DNA of 25,639 nucleotides from Hypsibius dujardini (taxonomy: Eukaryota > Tardigrada > Eutardigrada > Parachela > Hypsibiidae), in NCBI GenBank assembly GCA_001579985.1, contig LRSR01004257.1, forward strand, positions 1-25,639, in the 5' to 3' direction. Position 1 is the stretch's first letter. Each line of letters begins with the position of its first letter. Below the pieces are notes generated by a model, which was not told the origin of the DNA, searched no databases, and saw nothing but the letters and a program-made list of their open reading frames with translations. The translations under genes and the position numbers were made by a program. Shown piece by piece: positions 1 to 9,760 of the stretch.

Positions 1-679
1 ACCACTCGTATGTAACAGTCACTGTGTCACGTACATTAATTTAAATATAAATTATAGATATGAAGTATGAATTTCAAGAATCACTGCCAACAAGGCGGGG
101 CCATGGATGGTTCAGTTCGGTTCAGGTCGGTTCGATTGCTAATATTTGCACGTGATTCGTGATAAATAATAAGGTCAACCTATAAGGTCAGTGAGCAAAA
201 GAAAACACTGATACCATGAGCGTATCAAGACAAAAGAACATTCGTGTGCAGAGAATGACGCTGGTCATCGTCTTAGAGATGAACCGTACGGTAAGCACGC
301 GATCCTTTTCGCGATCCTTAATCTATTGGAGATTATATATTTTATGAAGCCGTAAGGTTTGAGGGACGACTCACAGATGAATCTCCCGGGTCGGGATTAC
401 TGTTCCCATGCAGACAGCATTATATTTCGATAAGTCCCATCTAGACATGGATTTGTTAGGGTTCATACTGAGCCCCTCAGAAAGAATTGCATATGTGGAC
501 AGAATAAGTTGACCGGAAAATGATAGGCAATTCAAATCGCAATGGACCTGCCCATCTCGTGCCCTTAACGCCGCTCGCTCAGTAGTAAACAAATCTGCCG
601 GCTTGGAAATCTCCTTGACATTGCTTCCATAACAGTCGTTTTCATCTTCATGCTGACAAACAATTTTCATCGGTCCAAA
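1..679. other. Upstream spacer, no supportable gene
   Basis: I see no gene here. Positions 108-140 hold a short GGTTC-rich stretch. A minus-strand open frame of about 99 codons at 371-670 has no recognisable motif, signal peptide or splice context, and it overlaps the probable 5' UTR of the following receptor gene, so I treat it as chance. Confidence 0.4.
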
Positions 680-1806
680 ATGACTAATAATTCCTGCGGT
701 CCGGGGAACACCAGCATTTCAAGCATCCCTTCTTTTTGCATACACATTGAAGACCGTATCCTCGCGCTATGGTTTGCCGTGATGATTGTCCTCTGCGTCT
801 TGGCGGCGACCTTCAACGTAATCTTGTTAGTAATACTTTGCCGCGTGAAAAAACATCGCTCCGGTACTGGTCTACTCATCGCCCATCTCCTCGTGACCGG
901 TATTCTCATGTCTGCTCACTACTTAGTTCATGCCTTGCTGGTGTATGCTAACGATGCATGGCATATCACGCGCCACGTCCACACATGCACCGTCGTGCAT
1001 TACCTCCTCACCGGGACGATGTACGCCAACAGCTGGACGGAGGTGGCGCTGGGGGTGAACCGCTTCATCGCCACCACCTGTCCGCATCGGTACAAATCTT
1101 GGACTGGGAGGAACATCACCCTAGCCATGATTGGGCTGTGCTGGGCGATCGGTTTCGGGACGGTCTTACCGATGTGCTTCGGGAGACTCGGAAGGTTCTA
1201 CGCTTCGCCGTGGGGTCAATGCACACTGCAGACCACATCGACTGCCGGGACATGGATCATGTCGGTCAACACGTACGTGCCGTATGTGTCAGTGAGCATT
1301 GCTGTAACTGCAGTGGTGGGCCAGATATTGGTCAGGAGGTTCACGCAGCGGTACCACACGGCAGTCGACCCGATGCCGGCTCCCCGGATACTCCGGCAGA
1401 AACATCAGCAACGCGTACATAATAAGAGGCAGTTAAGGGTTGCCGGAATGCTGTTGCTGTCCTTCCTGTTTACGGTGCTTTGTAATTTGCCGTTGCCGGT
1501 AATGGTTGGTCAGTACTATAAGGTGTACATGGGAAACCCGTTGTTCCGTCTGTGGTTGCGTGTTGGCTTTTTACTACAGTACCTCGGTACACCTGTAAGT
1601 ATAGCTCTTTCCAGATTGCGCGATCTGCGAGCTTTCTCGGCTGTTAATTCTGAATTGCATTTCAGCTCATTTTTTTGGTCTGCAATCGAGATTATCGCAG
1701 AAGTTTCACGCAGATTAGGAAGAGGCGGATAACTCCAAACGATCCATCGGAATTTGTGGAGCCTCGAATGCCCGTCCATCTATCTCCACTGGACACTCCT
1801 GTTTGA
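680..1806 (+). CDS. Rhodopsin-like (class A) GPCR, paralogue 1
   Basis: This is a seven-helix plasma-membrane receptor of 351 residues in two exons, 680-1594 and 1666-1806, with a 71-nt GT-AG intron in phase 0 inside TM7. I chose the ATG at 680 over an in-frame ATG at 650 because it opens directly onto a short N-terminus with N-glycosylation sites (NNS, NTS). TM1 carries the family Asn (TFNVILL). Cys103 at the top of TM3 and Cys181 in the second extracellular loop (PWGQC) should form the conserved disulfide. The DRY motif is replaced by NRF (127-129), and the TM2 Asp of the sodium site is Gly74. TM6 has CNLP where CWxP is usual. After splicing, TM7 reads TPLIFLVCNRDYRR in place of NPxxY. The NR-F/Y form recalls the melatonin/Moody/Tre1 branch, but the ligand is unknown. 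The paralogue at 5178 has the same intron position. Confidence 0.85.
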
Positions 1807-2433
1807 CGGAACGCTGCAGATGTGTGTAGCGTAGCTTTGACGAAATTTTGAACATCGTGCCGCGCAGCAATAATAATCGGACATTCCCTCTCCTAATTTA
1901 GCTTATTGTGATTTAGTAAAGTTCAAGTCACTATTACAGCAGCAAACTAACTCATCATAACTTGATTTTCAGAAGTAAACGTAAACAGTAACACAATTCT
2001 GAATTCGGTATGGGTAGGATACTCGTTCATTTCGCAGTTTTGCACGCGATATCGTTATCGTTGCTGTGCACATTTTGTCTCTTGATTAATCTGTGCTTAA
2101 GACGTGAAGCCAGCCTCAGAAACACTGTCCGAAATTACAGCCAGTATTAGAGTAATATTCTCACGCAGTAGGCGGCTGCTCTACTTATTTCATTGCAATA
2201 ATACAACAATGCTATAACATTTTTCTTCTAGTCCAAGTTGGTTTGGCAGCTTGCGACCAGTGTGTGGAGTGGAATCATTCATAATGCATAATTTTTAGGC
2301 CTTAGCCGGTACAGAAATTAAAATACTAAGTATATAATATAAGTTTATCATATAAGTATAATACCGAACGTTACCCCCAACAAGTCCGCACCACGCTTGA
2401 AAGTGCAAGTCGATAAAACCGTAAAGAAACTGA
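1807..2433. other. Spacer 3' of GPCR 1, no gene seen
   Basis: This is AT-rich non-coding sequence after the receptor stop codon. It probably includes the 3' UTR. No canonical AATAAA was found close to the stop, and no RNA gene or transposon ends were recognised. Confidence 0.4.
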
Positions 2434-2551
2434 TCTCTGTCTGTCCATCCGTTCGTTCGTCCATCCGTCCGTCCATCGATCTGTCTGTCTGTCTGCCTGG
2501 TTCTCAGTTTGTCGATCTGACTGACTGACTGACTGACTGACTGACTGACTA

Positions 2552-2590
<39 letters not shown>

Positions 2591-2653
2591 ATCTGTCTGT
2601 CTGTGTGTAAGTCTGCCTGCCTATATGTTTGTCTGTCTGTTTGTCCGACTGAC
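2434..2653 (+). repeat. Compound tetranucleotide microsatellite
   Basis: This tract of about 220 bp has a 4-bp period and changes motif along its length. It runs from TCCG/TTCG-like units to CTGT units, then a pure block of GACT units around 2517-2550, then TCTG units with scattered TATG and TTTG variants. The block structure suggests slippage that fixed successive point variants. Minus-strand open frames across it are by-products of the repeat. Confidence 0.9.
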
Positions 2654-3298
2654 CATCAAACACAAATGGTGTCGCCGAGTACCGATTACTAGTACATACT
2701 AAAAGCTGCATCATAAGATGTAGGCATTCAGGCCCAGAGAGTGCACAAGATGACGTTAGTAGTTCAATAGAGAACCTGCACATTATGCGTGTTAATTTTG
2801 ATTGTTTTGTCTTATATGCTATGTAGTGGTTATTGAAATGTACATGCCTGTATTGTGAGCTCAATCGGCGCCCTTCAAGACGTCTAAGGCTTCAACACGG
2901 CATTTCCCGCTCTTTCAATCACTAAAAGGAAGAAAAATAAAATGTCATTTATCGATTTAATAATCTGTATAATACTGGTGACGTTATACTTTTATCGTTA
3001 ATATTGTCAACGCTTTCAGATTGTGGATTATTGGAATACCGCCAGCCTAACTAAGCAGTACCAGTATTATACTCGTACCATGATAGTAAATGGATAAACA
3101 ACATGTTATTGGTCTTCTTTTTATTTAGGATTGTGGTATTTCAACAATCAGCAAACTTAAAAAGCACCGTTAGAAATATTACGCGTCAATAACTTGCTAA
3201 ACGCGACGAGTTACGAAGATAGACAAACGCTTCTGGCGAATAAAAAAGTCGGTTAGGGCTCCCAAAACTGCAGTTTTAGAAATTTTTACAATTGGTAG
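2654..3298. other. AT-rich spacer, no gene seen
   Basis: No convincing coding sequence or repeat ends were found. If the Cys-rich gene downstream has an upstream first exon, that exon would lie here, but no candidate stood out. Confidence 0.35.
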
Positions 3299-3840
3299 AT
3301 GTCCGTTCGAAAAGGTTTGCGACTATTGTCGGCTTGTCCATCGCGTTGCTGGTCATCTCCCTGGCAGCTCTGCCAGAAGCAGTGAACGCGGCGCCAACTT
3401 GTTCTTCCGAAGCGAAGAATCCACCAGGCTCATGGTACGTTCATAGTCCGTGCCAGATGCCAGACTAAAAAATGTCAGATCGTCTGCTCTGGCATGTTAG
3501 ACGATTCTTGCCAGACCACGCCCCAAAATAACACTGATCTGGAGGGTCCTTCTGACATTGTTAGAAAGATGTTCATGGTCGTTCTGGCAAATGGGGCGGA
3601 GTTCACCAATTTCAAGTGGCTTTCTGGCAATCTGACACGGACTATGACCATAGCATCAGAGGCTGCCTATGTAGCAAGTCCATTCCCAAAATCGGTTGCC
3701 CCAAATGTTCGTCCTGTGTGTCCAAGCAGTGCGGCATCGCGATCTCCGGCGACTTCACGGTTGCACATTGCAAGGAATTTTACTGTGATCACTACGAGGT
3801 AAAGGCCGTTAACCAGGCCGTTTTTGAAATCGTAACTTAA
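3299..3840 (+). pseudogene. Secreted Cys-rich protein gene, probably broken, tail captured by a MITE
   Basis: The first part (3304-3438) encodes a clear signal peptide, RFATIVGLSIALLVISLA, then a mature start APTCSSEAKNPPGSW. The ATG at 3299 is in a different frame. One missing base in the A run at 3308-3311 would explain the break, or a true first exon lies upstream. A second part (from about 3565, after TTGTTAG) reads WGGVHQFQVAFWQSDTDYDH and then a domain dense in Cys (GCLCSKS, GCPKCSSC, CKEFYCDHY). The best phase-compatible intron is 3439-3564, with a weak donor. The reading frame then runs into the left terminal repeat of a MITE at 3795, which supplies the last residues and a TAA at 3838-3840. 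Without the insertion the frame would stop two codons after the final His (TAC CGG TAG). The family is not recognised. It could be live if the frameshift is an assembly error. Confidence 0.5.
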
Positions 3841-4154
3841 CCAGGCCGGTTTTTTTCAACGTTGATTTCCCGGCGCTGCAGTGCTGCCATGCCATAACAG
3901 ATGGCTTGAAAACATTCAGAAAAATTCTCTGACCCATTTTAGTTTGTTCCTAAGCCTCACGGTTCGAATTTGCGTCCAAAAAAAGGAAGGGAAGAATCTC
4001 AATGGAGAAGTGTGCAAGAAGTCCGGTAGAGGCGCCACTTCGGTTCCATCTCCCTGGGTTGGCTTGGCAAAAACGACTTACGCGCCACCTGCTGGCCTGC
4101 CCGCCTGGTTAAGTTACGATTTCCAAAACGGCCTGGTTAACGGCCTTTACCTCG
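3795..4154 (+). mobile_element. 360-bp MITE, copy 1 (TA target site, Tc1/mariner-like)
   Basis: The element is flanked by TA on both sides (3793-3794 and 4155-4156). Its terminal inverted repeats of about 53 bp begin CGAGGTAAAGGCCGTTAACC and differ at only a few positions. Each TIR contains the 12-mer TTAACCAGGCCG twice. No transposase is encoded, and the internal open frame is incidental. A near-identical copy of the same length lies inverted at 22394-22753. TA duplication suggests mobilisation by a Tc1/mariner-type enzyme, which is an inference. Insertion falls at the end of the coding frame of the Cys-rich gene. Confidence 0.9.
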
Positions 4155-4156
4155 TA

Positions 4157-5177
4157 CCGGTAGTGGTGGCCTTCACCGAAACACTATCAGAGAGCTCTGC
4201 TAATCATAAGGGACCATGCGCTGAACACATTTCACTTTTTTTCACTTGAACACATGACACCTTTTTCGTCGCAAACACGACTTCACTGCAAAACCTTTTT
4301 CAAAATGAAAACAAGCTTGAATACTAGAGATCAATCAGTGGCTAGTCCATCATCGGTCATTCAGTCACGTGTCAGAGTTGGCGCGAATAAAGGGTCAAAC
4401 TCTGGTCAAGAATGGTTGCGGCAAGCGAAAATTAACAAAAGGCGTATGCAGAATCTCTCCACTCCTTTTTGCATACAGATAAAACCAAACCAGCAAAGTT
4501 GAACCAGTTTGCCAGATTGGTTTTTATGACATGAAACATTTTCCGCCAATGTTTCAACCGCTTTCCATGTAATTTATAATGTCTATTATTTTTTGAAGTA
4601 ACCCTGGTAAGTTAGGTGAAGTTTCGGTAAGTCGTTGTCGAACGGCTATAACAATCGTAAACGACCAGCGCAGTGCACCCACGATCAGGCGGTAAAAACT
4701 CCAGACGTGGGTTACTATCTCTTCCTCTTTCTCTTCTTCTCTTTCTTCTTCTTTCTTTCGTTTTGTTACTTTCAAGGGAAACTTCTTTCGCTTCCAATTA
4801 GCAAAATTGGAAAAACGAGTAGGATGCGCCCATATGACTTGGCTGTTGTGTGACGTAAACCGCTCTTGCCTCACACCTGCTCTTTACATAGTCCGACTTA
4901 ATGAATGAAATAAGCCTCGTTATCCACGATTCATGCATATACGTTGAATGGGGCGGCAATCAATCGAGTAATAAGGTAAAACACGCATGTCGTCCTAACT
5001 GAAATTCAATGAGCCCTGCATGCCTTATTTTCATGCGACTAATTATTTCCCTGAATTGTCTTAAAATAGTAGGTGCCGATGTCGTTAAAGGAGCAGTGAG
5101 GTCCTCATTGAACAAGTGCTCTCGCTTTTGCAGAACATCAGAACGCCTCAACAAGCCGGAAATATTTTTGATGCAAA
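4157..5177. other. Spacer with pyrimidine tract, no gene seen
   Basis: It contains a CTT/TCT-rich tract at about 4716-4762. A minus-strand frame near 4612-4797 reads RDSNPRLEFLPPDRG, a type of translation often produced by anonymous repeats, so it was not called as a gene. The 3' part should include the promoter and 5' UTR of GPCR 2. Confidence 0.35.
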
Positions 5178-6345
5178 ATGAATGTCTCCTTAAATACTTT
5201 GCTCATAGCTCAGAGCTCCAATGGAACCAACTGGAGTTATTCTTCCTTTTATGGGCACTCTTTGACAACTTGGTTTGCCCTCATGCTCACCCTCTGCCTT
5301 AGTGGAGTCATAACCAACATTTTGCTCATAATCATCATTGCACGCTCGAGAAAACTGCGTTCTGGAACCGGGCTCCTCATTCTTCACCTTGTTTGTACCG
5401 ATACACTGCTGTGCTGCCTTCTCTACCCAATTCACGTGATTCTCGTATATGGCTCCAATTTTTGGTTCACATTGCCCAAGGATATATGCGTGTACACATA
5501 CTACCCGCTGATAGTCATTAAGTTTGTCAACAACTGGGCCGAAGCATCACTGGGATTTAACCGCATCGTGGCCGCGTTCCTCCCGCGGTTCTTTCGAACT
5601 GTGTCCACCTCAAGGAGCTCTCTTTTCGCGGTCCTCCTGTGCTGGATGATTGTTGCTGTCCCGCTGTTTCCGTTCTGCTTCAAGATCATGGGGTACTTTC
5701 CCGTCTCCCCGGTTGGTCAGTGCATGATAATACCGTCCAGCCTCGCCGGATACAGCATCATGACCGTGAATGCGTACGCACCGTATGGCATCGTGTGCTG
5801 CGCTGCTGTTTGTGTGTCTGCGAAGTTCTTAACCAAAAAACTGTCGCTGGAAAGAACGCGAGTGACCGTCCGTGACCTGCTTGCACCATCCCAAACAGCT
5901 CAGCAAAGTTTAAAGCTACGGAGGCAGATTACCATCGCCAGGATGCTCCTGATCTCTTTCCTGTTCTGTGTGCTTTGCAATACGCCGCTCTCCATTCTTA
6001 CAGGAGTGACCTTCACGCAGTCAGCACAGCCGTGGTTCCCCGTGCTACGTTTGTGGTTCCACCTCTGCTCAGTGTGTCAGTATACATTTACTCCGGTAAG
6101 ATAAGTGGGACACTCGGCTTCATGTTCCTTAATCAATGTGACATTAATGCCTTGTTCTTTGTTGGTATTTGCAGATTATTCTGTTTGCTTGCAATCGAGA
6201 TTATCAAAACGGTCTCCTGAAGTTGTTCGGCAGAGGGAGGGTTGCGCCAGCGACAACTTCAGGCGCTGATGGTGGCACAATGGATGGGACCCAAAAGAGA
6301 CATGTCACAAATCCAGCTGGAGACTTTGATGCCGGGATAAAATAA
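5178..6345 (+). CDS. Rhodopsin-like (class A) GPCR, paralogue 2
   Basis: This is a seven-helix receptor of 362 residues in two exons, 5178-6095 and 6175-6345. The 79-nt intron is at the same phase-0 TM7 position as in the upstream paralogue. The short N-terminus has N-glycosylation sites (NVS, NGT, NWS). Cys104 in TM3 and the loop Cys in PVGQC form the expected disulfide pair. The DRY position is NRI (128-130). Unlike paralogue 1, TM2 keeps the sodium-site Asp (CTD, residue 75). TM6 has CNTP, and TM7 becomes TPIILFACNRDYQ after splicing. The C-terminal tail is rich in Thr, Gly and Asp. The two receptors share the blocks SGTGLLI, FLF-VLCN and CNRDY, so they are tandem duplicates that have diverged strongly. 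Ligand and G protein are unknown. A MITE begins five bases after the stop codon. Confidence 0.87.
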
Positions 6346-6349
6346 GGTA

Positions 6350-6495
6350 CTGTAAAGTCCCGACCCATCCGTGGTGCCTACGTCATCACACAGTAAAAAG
6401 CGACCGTTTTGATTGATTGCGTAAGCAGTTCACACCACCGGGTCTGATTTACTGTGAGGTCCAAAAAGTACCACGGATGGGTCGGGACTTTACAG
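6350..6495 (+). mobile_element. 146-bp MITE with perfect 26-bp TIRs and TA target site
   Basis: Both ends carry the same 26-bp inverted repeat, which begins CTGTAAAGTCCCGACCCATC. TA flanks the element at 6348-6349 and 6496-6497. It has no coding capacity. It lies directly after the GPCR 2 stop (6343-6345), so it would be transcribed as the start of the 3' UTR. The perfect TIR match suggests a young insertion. The family is distinct from the 360-bp MITE. Confidence 0.9.
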
Positions 6496-6497
6496 TA

Positions 6498-6849
6498 ATA
6501 CATATATTCAATAAATTCATGCAACCGTTTGAAGAACTTATGGATGAAGAGGAAGAAGAGTCAAAGTATAAAACCGAGAACCTTCAATTGCAGGTCGTGC
6601 TATTCCAGATAACGCATTAATTGCAATATGAGAGGCAGTGCTTCACGGTTCACGCTGTGAATGGCTCACGACGTTTCTTTAATATGAGAAACTTCAATAC
6701 TTCGATTCTAATTTTATTCCTACTGCCAGCAGAACAAAAACACACGTAAACAAAACTCGAGTCTGTCGTGTAGTTAGTTAGACACCAAGTATCAAGTACT
6801 TCGTACAGTTACAGCTCTGTAATTATAGAAAATCCCCTCACCCATTAAT
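6498..6849. other. Spacer between convergent genes, no gene seen
   Basis: This separates GPCR 2 (+) from the secreted-protein gene on the minus strand. An acidic open stretch around 6535-6565 (EEEEES) lacks support as a gene. No clear AATAAA was found for either neighbour. Confidence 0.35.
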
Positions 6850-7470
6850 TTAGTTTGCATCAAGTATTTTCACCAAATTTTTTACCAGTTCAGCATTCTT
6901 CTGGTCCTTTCCCGAAGGTTGCAGTGCTTCCAGTAGAAGAGAAAACGCCTCCATCAAACTTGGTGGCAAAGTCGTTCTACCGGCTGCCGGAGGATCAAGC
7001 AAGTCGGTCTTTCCGTCGAACCCATAGACTGACACGACGCTTTCCTCTCCGTGTTTCACGTGGAGCTGAAGAATCGGCCAGCTCGTACGGTCTTGCGCGA
7101 TCCGCCATTGATTTTGAAAGCCGCCCGGCTGGGGTCGCTTAACGGCGTCATGCGCCAGCGTGGAGATCCGATCCCACTCACCGGCGGCCAGCTGTAAGGT
7201 TCGTCCGGCGGCGTCGACGACAAAGTCGGGCAGAAAAAAAGCAACGAGGAAGCCGCTTGGGTTGACTTGTGTGCTGCGAATCACTCCCAATGCAAAGTTC
7301 TCACTTGAAGGAACAAAATGTGAAGCTTGTGGATGCGGAATGGCTCGGGAATGCCATCCGGCGAGTGAATTGGCAGCTGCGGGTTGAACTGATGCTGATG
7401 CCATCAGTAGGCTGAGGAGGGCGAAGACGGAGACTGCCATGCAGAATGGGTATGAGGAAGTGGTGCCCAT
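6850..7470 (-). CDS. Secreted protein of unknown family, 206 aa
   Basis: This is an intronless frame with an N-terminal signal peptide (hydrophobic core about residues 10-28, MAVSVFALLSLLMASASV, then an Ala-rich cleavage region). The mature part holds the blocks GFLVAFFLPDF, GRTLQLAAGEWDRI, WPILQLHVKHGEESVVSVYG and an amphipathic C-terminal helix ending LVKNLVKILDAN. There are no Cys residues after the signal peptide, so it is not a disulfide-rich secreted protein. I do not recognise the family. A TATA-like box lies 41 bp before the ATG, which supports the gene and its start. The signal peptide suggests export to the body cavity, gut or cuticle space, but no function can be assigned. Confidence 0.7.
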   Translation of the reverse strand: MGTTSSYPFCMAVSVFALLSLLMASASVQPAAANSLAGWHSRAIPHPQASHFVPSSENFALGVIRSTQVNPSGFLVAFFLPDFVVDAAGRTLQLAAGEWDRISTLAHDAVKRPQPGGFQNQWRIAQDRTSWPILQLHVKHGEESVVSVYGFDGKTDLLDPPAAGRTTLPPSLMEAFSLLLEALQPSGKDQKNAELVKNLVKILDAN

Positions 7471-7510
7471 GGTTTGTTTTCCGTGACTGATGTTGATAGT
7501 TTATTGTTTG

Positions 7511-7518
7511 TTTATATA
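7511..7518 (-). promoter_or_regulatory. TATA box of the 206-aa secreted protein gene
   Basis: The minus strand reads CCTATATAAACAAAC here, 41-48 bp upstream of the ATG at 7470. This fits a start site near 7485 and a short 5' leader. Confidence 0.65.
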
Positions 7519-7649
7519 GGCCCCCGGCATGTGTAATCGGGCGACAGTCAAACTTTCTGCGATTGCAACGGCATGGGCCAGGTGGCGGAGACCTATTCAG
7601 CTGTCTTTGCAGAATTGCCCAAGCTTATCGACACGAGTACCGACATTTA

Positions 7650-7783
7650 CTGTACTGCCGCGTTAGCTTCGCGCACATGTAGCGCCGCCCCGGACGATTT
7701 TCCCCCCACTTCGTGTGCTATTGCCCGGGTAGTATATACTGAAAATGTTGTGTTTGTTGCGTAAAGCTAACGCGGCAGTACAG
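7650..7783. repeat. Foldback repeat, possible degraded MITE
   Basis: A perfect 20-bp inverted repeat (CTGTACTGCCGCGTTAGCTT at 7650-7669, its complement at 7764-7783) bounds a 94-bp centre. TA precedes the left arm, but CA follows the right arm, so a TA target duplication is not intact. It may be an old TA-type MITE or a simple hairpin. Confidence 0.6.
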
Positions 7784-9194
7784 CAACATTTGCTGACACG
7801 CAGAGTCGCAGTGTTCTGTACGAAGCCGGTGCTTGGGAGTGGTTCATGGTGCCCGCATGTGCCCGTTCCCTGAATATACTGTATCATACTCATTCACCGG
7901 TTGTTGACCGTCCATGTAACACTTTTAACCAGGTACCCCAGGTATCGCTTCTATCGCATACGATATCAGTATGTGCAATTGCACTAATTTGATCTAATGG
8001 TACTTCTAACTAAAGGTGGAGGCCTCTAACTGAACACACTGATCAGGGAAAAAGGCGAGATTAACAATAGACTAGCGCGCACTCCCTGCAGAGCCTCAAA
8101 GCGGACCGCCCTCGATGTTGCATCACTTCATTATTCATGGAGGGGTTTTTTGAGCGCTCTTGTTAAAGTGTTTTTCATTGATATTAAGTAGAATTAACGC
8201 AAGGAAAGAATTATCAAGTGGCACACATGCCGGGAGCAATGCGGGAAATCTTTGCCGGTATACATACGAAAACTGATTTTCAGGGTCTGGAAGTAATTTC
8301 GGACCTTTGAGCTTTCATCAGGTCTAGTTCAATCTTGTTACTCTATCGACCAATGGGTACCCCATTACGCTTCAACTCCATATATATTCATAGACAGTAC
8401 TCCAGTCCACTCCAATCCCGACTGATCACATGATCATCTGTCACTTTGGAGTAGCTCGCGCAAAAACCTGTGCTAAGTATGCTAAAGTGTTTCATACAGC
8501 ACAGTGTCAAAACTGACAGCACATAGGCGTTGTCTTACCCTAAAAATATCTATTATGTGTTTTTGTTCACACATGTGACCAAACAATCAATGCATAATTC
8601 CAGGAGCTGGACATGAATTCCTGTCCATGTCAATTCCTGTCGGGGATTTAAGGTCTCCCACTGGGCTGAACATTTCGCTCTACTGTACATACACTTCCCT
8701 TGGTTCTTCGATAATTGACTCAAAAATGCATCATTTAGTGTGCTGGAATGTACTATCAAATGTACCAACCCGTTCTGTGCTTGCTCTGATCACCGCACTG
8801 ATCTCTCTCAAGGTCGCGAATATTCTTTCGGAAGCTTCGCTATACCGTCGAAATCCTATGACACGTTGTCACGGCTTTCGTATTCCTCCAGGACGTGATG
8901 GACGCCCGGAAGAATCATCACTGGCTCACACAGTCGCATGTCCTTCCAGTCGTTCCTCAAAATTTGGCGCTGGAAAGTGCCGAATATCTTCTCCCTTATA
9001 GCTCTAACATTGTTTTTCAGTACCGCCCTCGACTGGAAAAGTTTTTTGTCGCAAGAATCACACTGAAAAGCCGCGCCGCAGAAATCTGCGGCCGAGAAAC
9101 GACACGTCTAGTTAGCCGTAAAATTCGCCGGTTTGACTGAATATTCGGTCTCGTAAGTATATTCCTCAACATCGCACTGTTCTGCCTAGTTGAA
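7784..9194. other. Spacer, no intact gene
   Basis: No supportable gene was found. Around 8895-9140 there are fragments that could be earlier exons of the ion-channel-like remnant downstream (a DVMD block, then KIWRWKVPNIF in another frame, then VARITLKS). They are interrupted by frame changes, so I do not call them as exons. Confidence 0.3.
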
Positions 9195-9760
9195 ATGGAA
9201 TTTCTCATGACATGCGACTGTCAAGCGACCGAATTCTGGCCGCTCGACATTTACATCGATAATTCCTGGGGTTCAGTGTTTTTCGGTCTGACGTTCGGCG
9301 TGGCACAATTGCTGAACCACACCATCGCCACCCAGTGGTGCGTTCAAGTGAACGCCGGGACGCAGTACATCCATCACATCCACTTGGCCTTGAGTGAGAG
9401 CAGCAGGCCGCATAGCAAACGGCGGAATTTCCGTTCCCCGGACAATATCCTGAAGCTGACTTTGGCCACCCAGACTTACCATTCAACTTTGGAGGTCTTT
9501 TCCCTGAAGATAGTGGTGTATTTAATGTCAGCCATGAGGACCAGCTTGAGTGTCTACTCGGGGGCGTATTTGCCGACCGTCACCGTCGTGGTCGCTGCAC
9601 AGATGACGTTTTGGAACATTGTGGTGGTCGTGGGGGGTCCTAACGATGATGTCGATCAGGGCGGTGGAGGTGGAGGAGGTGGAACTCATGATTATCACTA
9701 TGCTGGGTGTGTTTGAGGTTAACTGGGAGTGAGGCGAACAGCGGGAGACTGAACGCAGAC
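9195..9760 (+). pseudogene. Possible pentameric (Cys-loop) ligand-gated ion channel remnant
   Basis: The open frame from 9195 has a run of features in the order of a channel subunit: a CDCQATEFWPLD segment like the Cys-loop FPxD core, then NSWG, then TLEVFSLK. After this comes SVYSGAYLPTVTVVVAAQ followed by MTFW, which resembles the start of TM1 in GABA/glycine-type subunits. The second loop Cys is missing. Beyond TFW the frame changes to Gly-rich sequence, while another frame gives GVLTMMSI and then LMIITMLGVFEVN, which resemble shortened TM2 and TM3. This pattern suggests a decayed gene with a frameshift and deletion. The assignment rests on motif likeness alone and could be wrong. The alternative is an unrelated or chance 173-codon frame. 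Confidence 0.35.

Noticed and set aside
371-670. Minus-strand open frame of 99 codons before GPCR 1
   Set aside because: No recognisable motif, signal or splice partner, and it overlaps the probable 5' leader of the receptor gene.
2434-2653. Possible CRISPR-like array
   Set aside because: It is a continuous 4-bp microsatellite without spacers, and the window is eukaryotic in gene structure.
3950-3980. B-box-like word GGTTCGAAT
   Set aside because: It lies inside the MITE with no cloverleaf around it, and the second copy has a different base at a key position.
3881-4249. Plus-strand frame starting MLPCHNRWLENIQ, and its match at 22437-22667
   Set aside because: The match is explained by the two MITE copies. 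The frames lie inside non-coding transposon sequence.
4612-4797. Minus-strand frame reading RDSNPRLEFLPPDRG
   Set aside because: This kind of phrase is common in translations of anonymous repeats. It has no domain or gene context.
9205-9486. Minus-strand frames opposite the channel-like remnant
   Set aside because: Antisense shadows with no motif or splice context; the + frame explains the region better.
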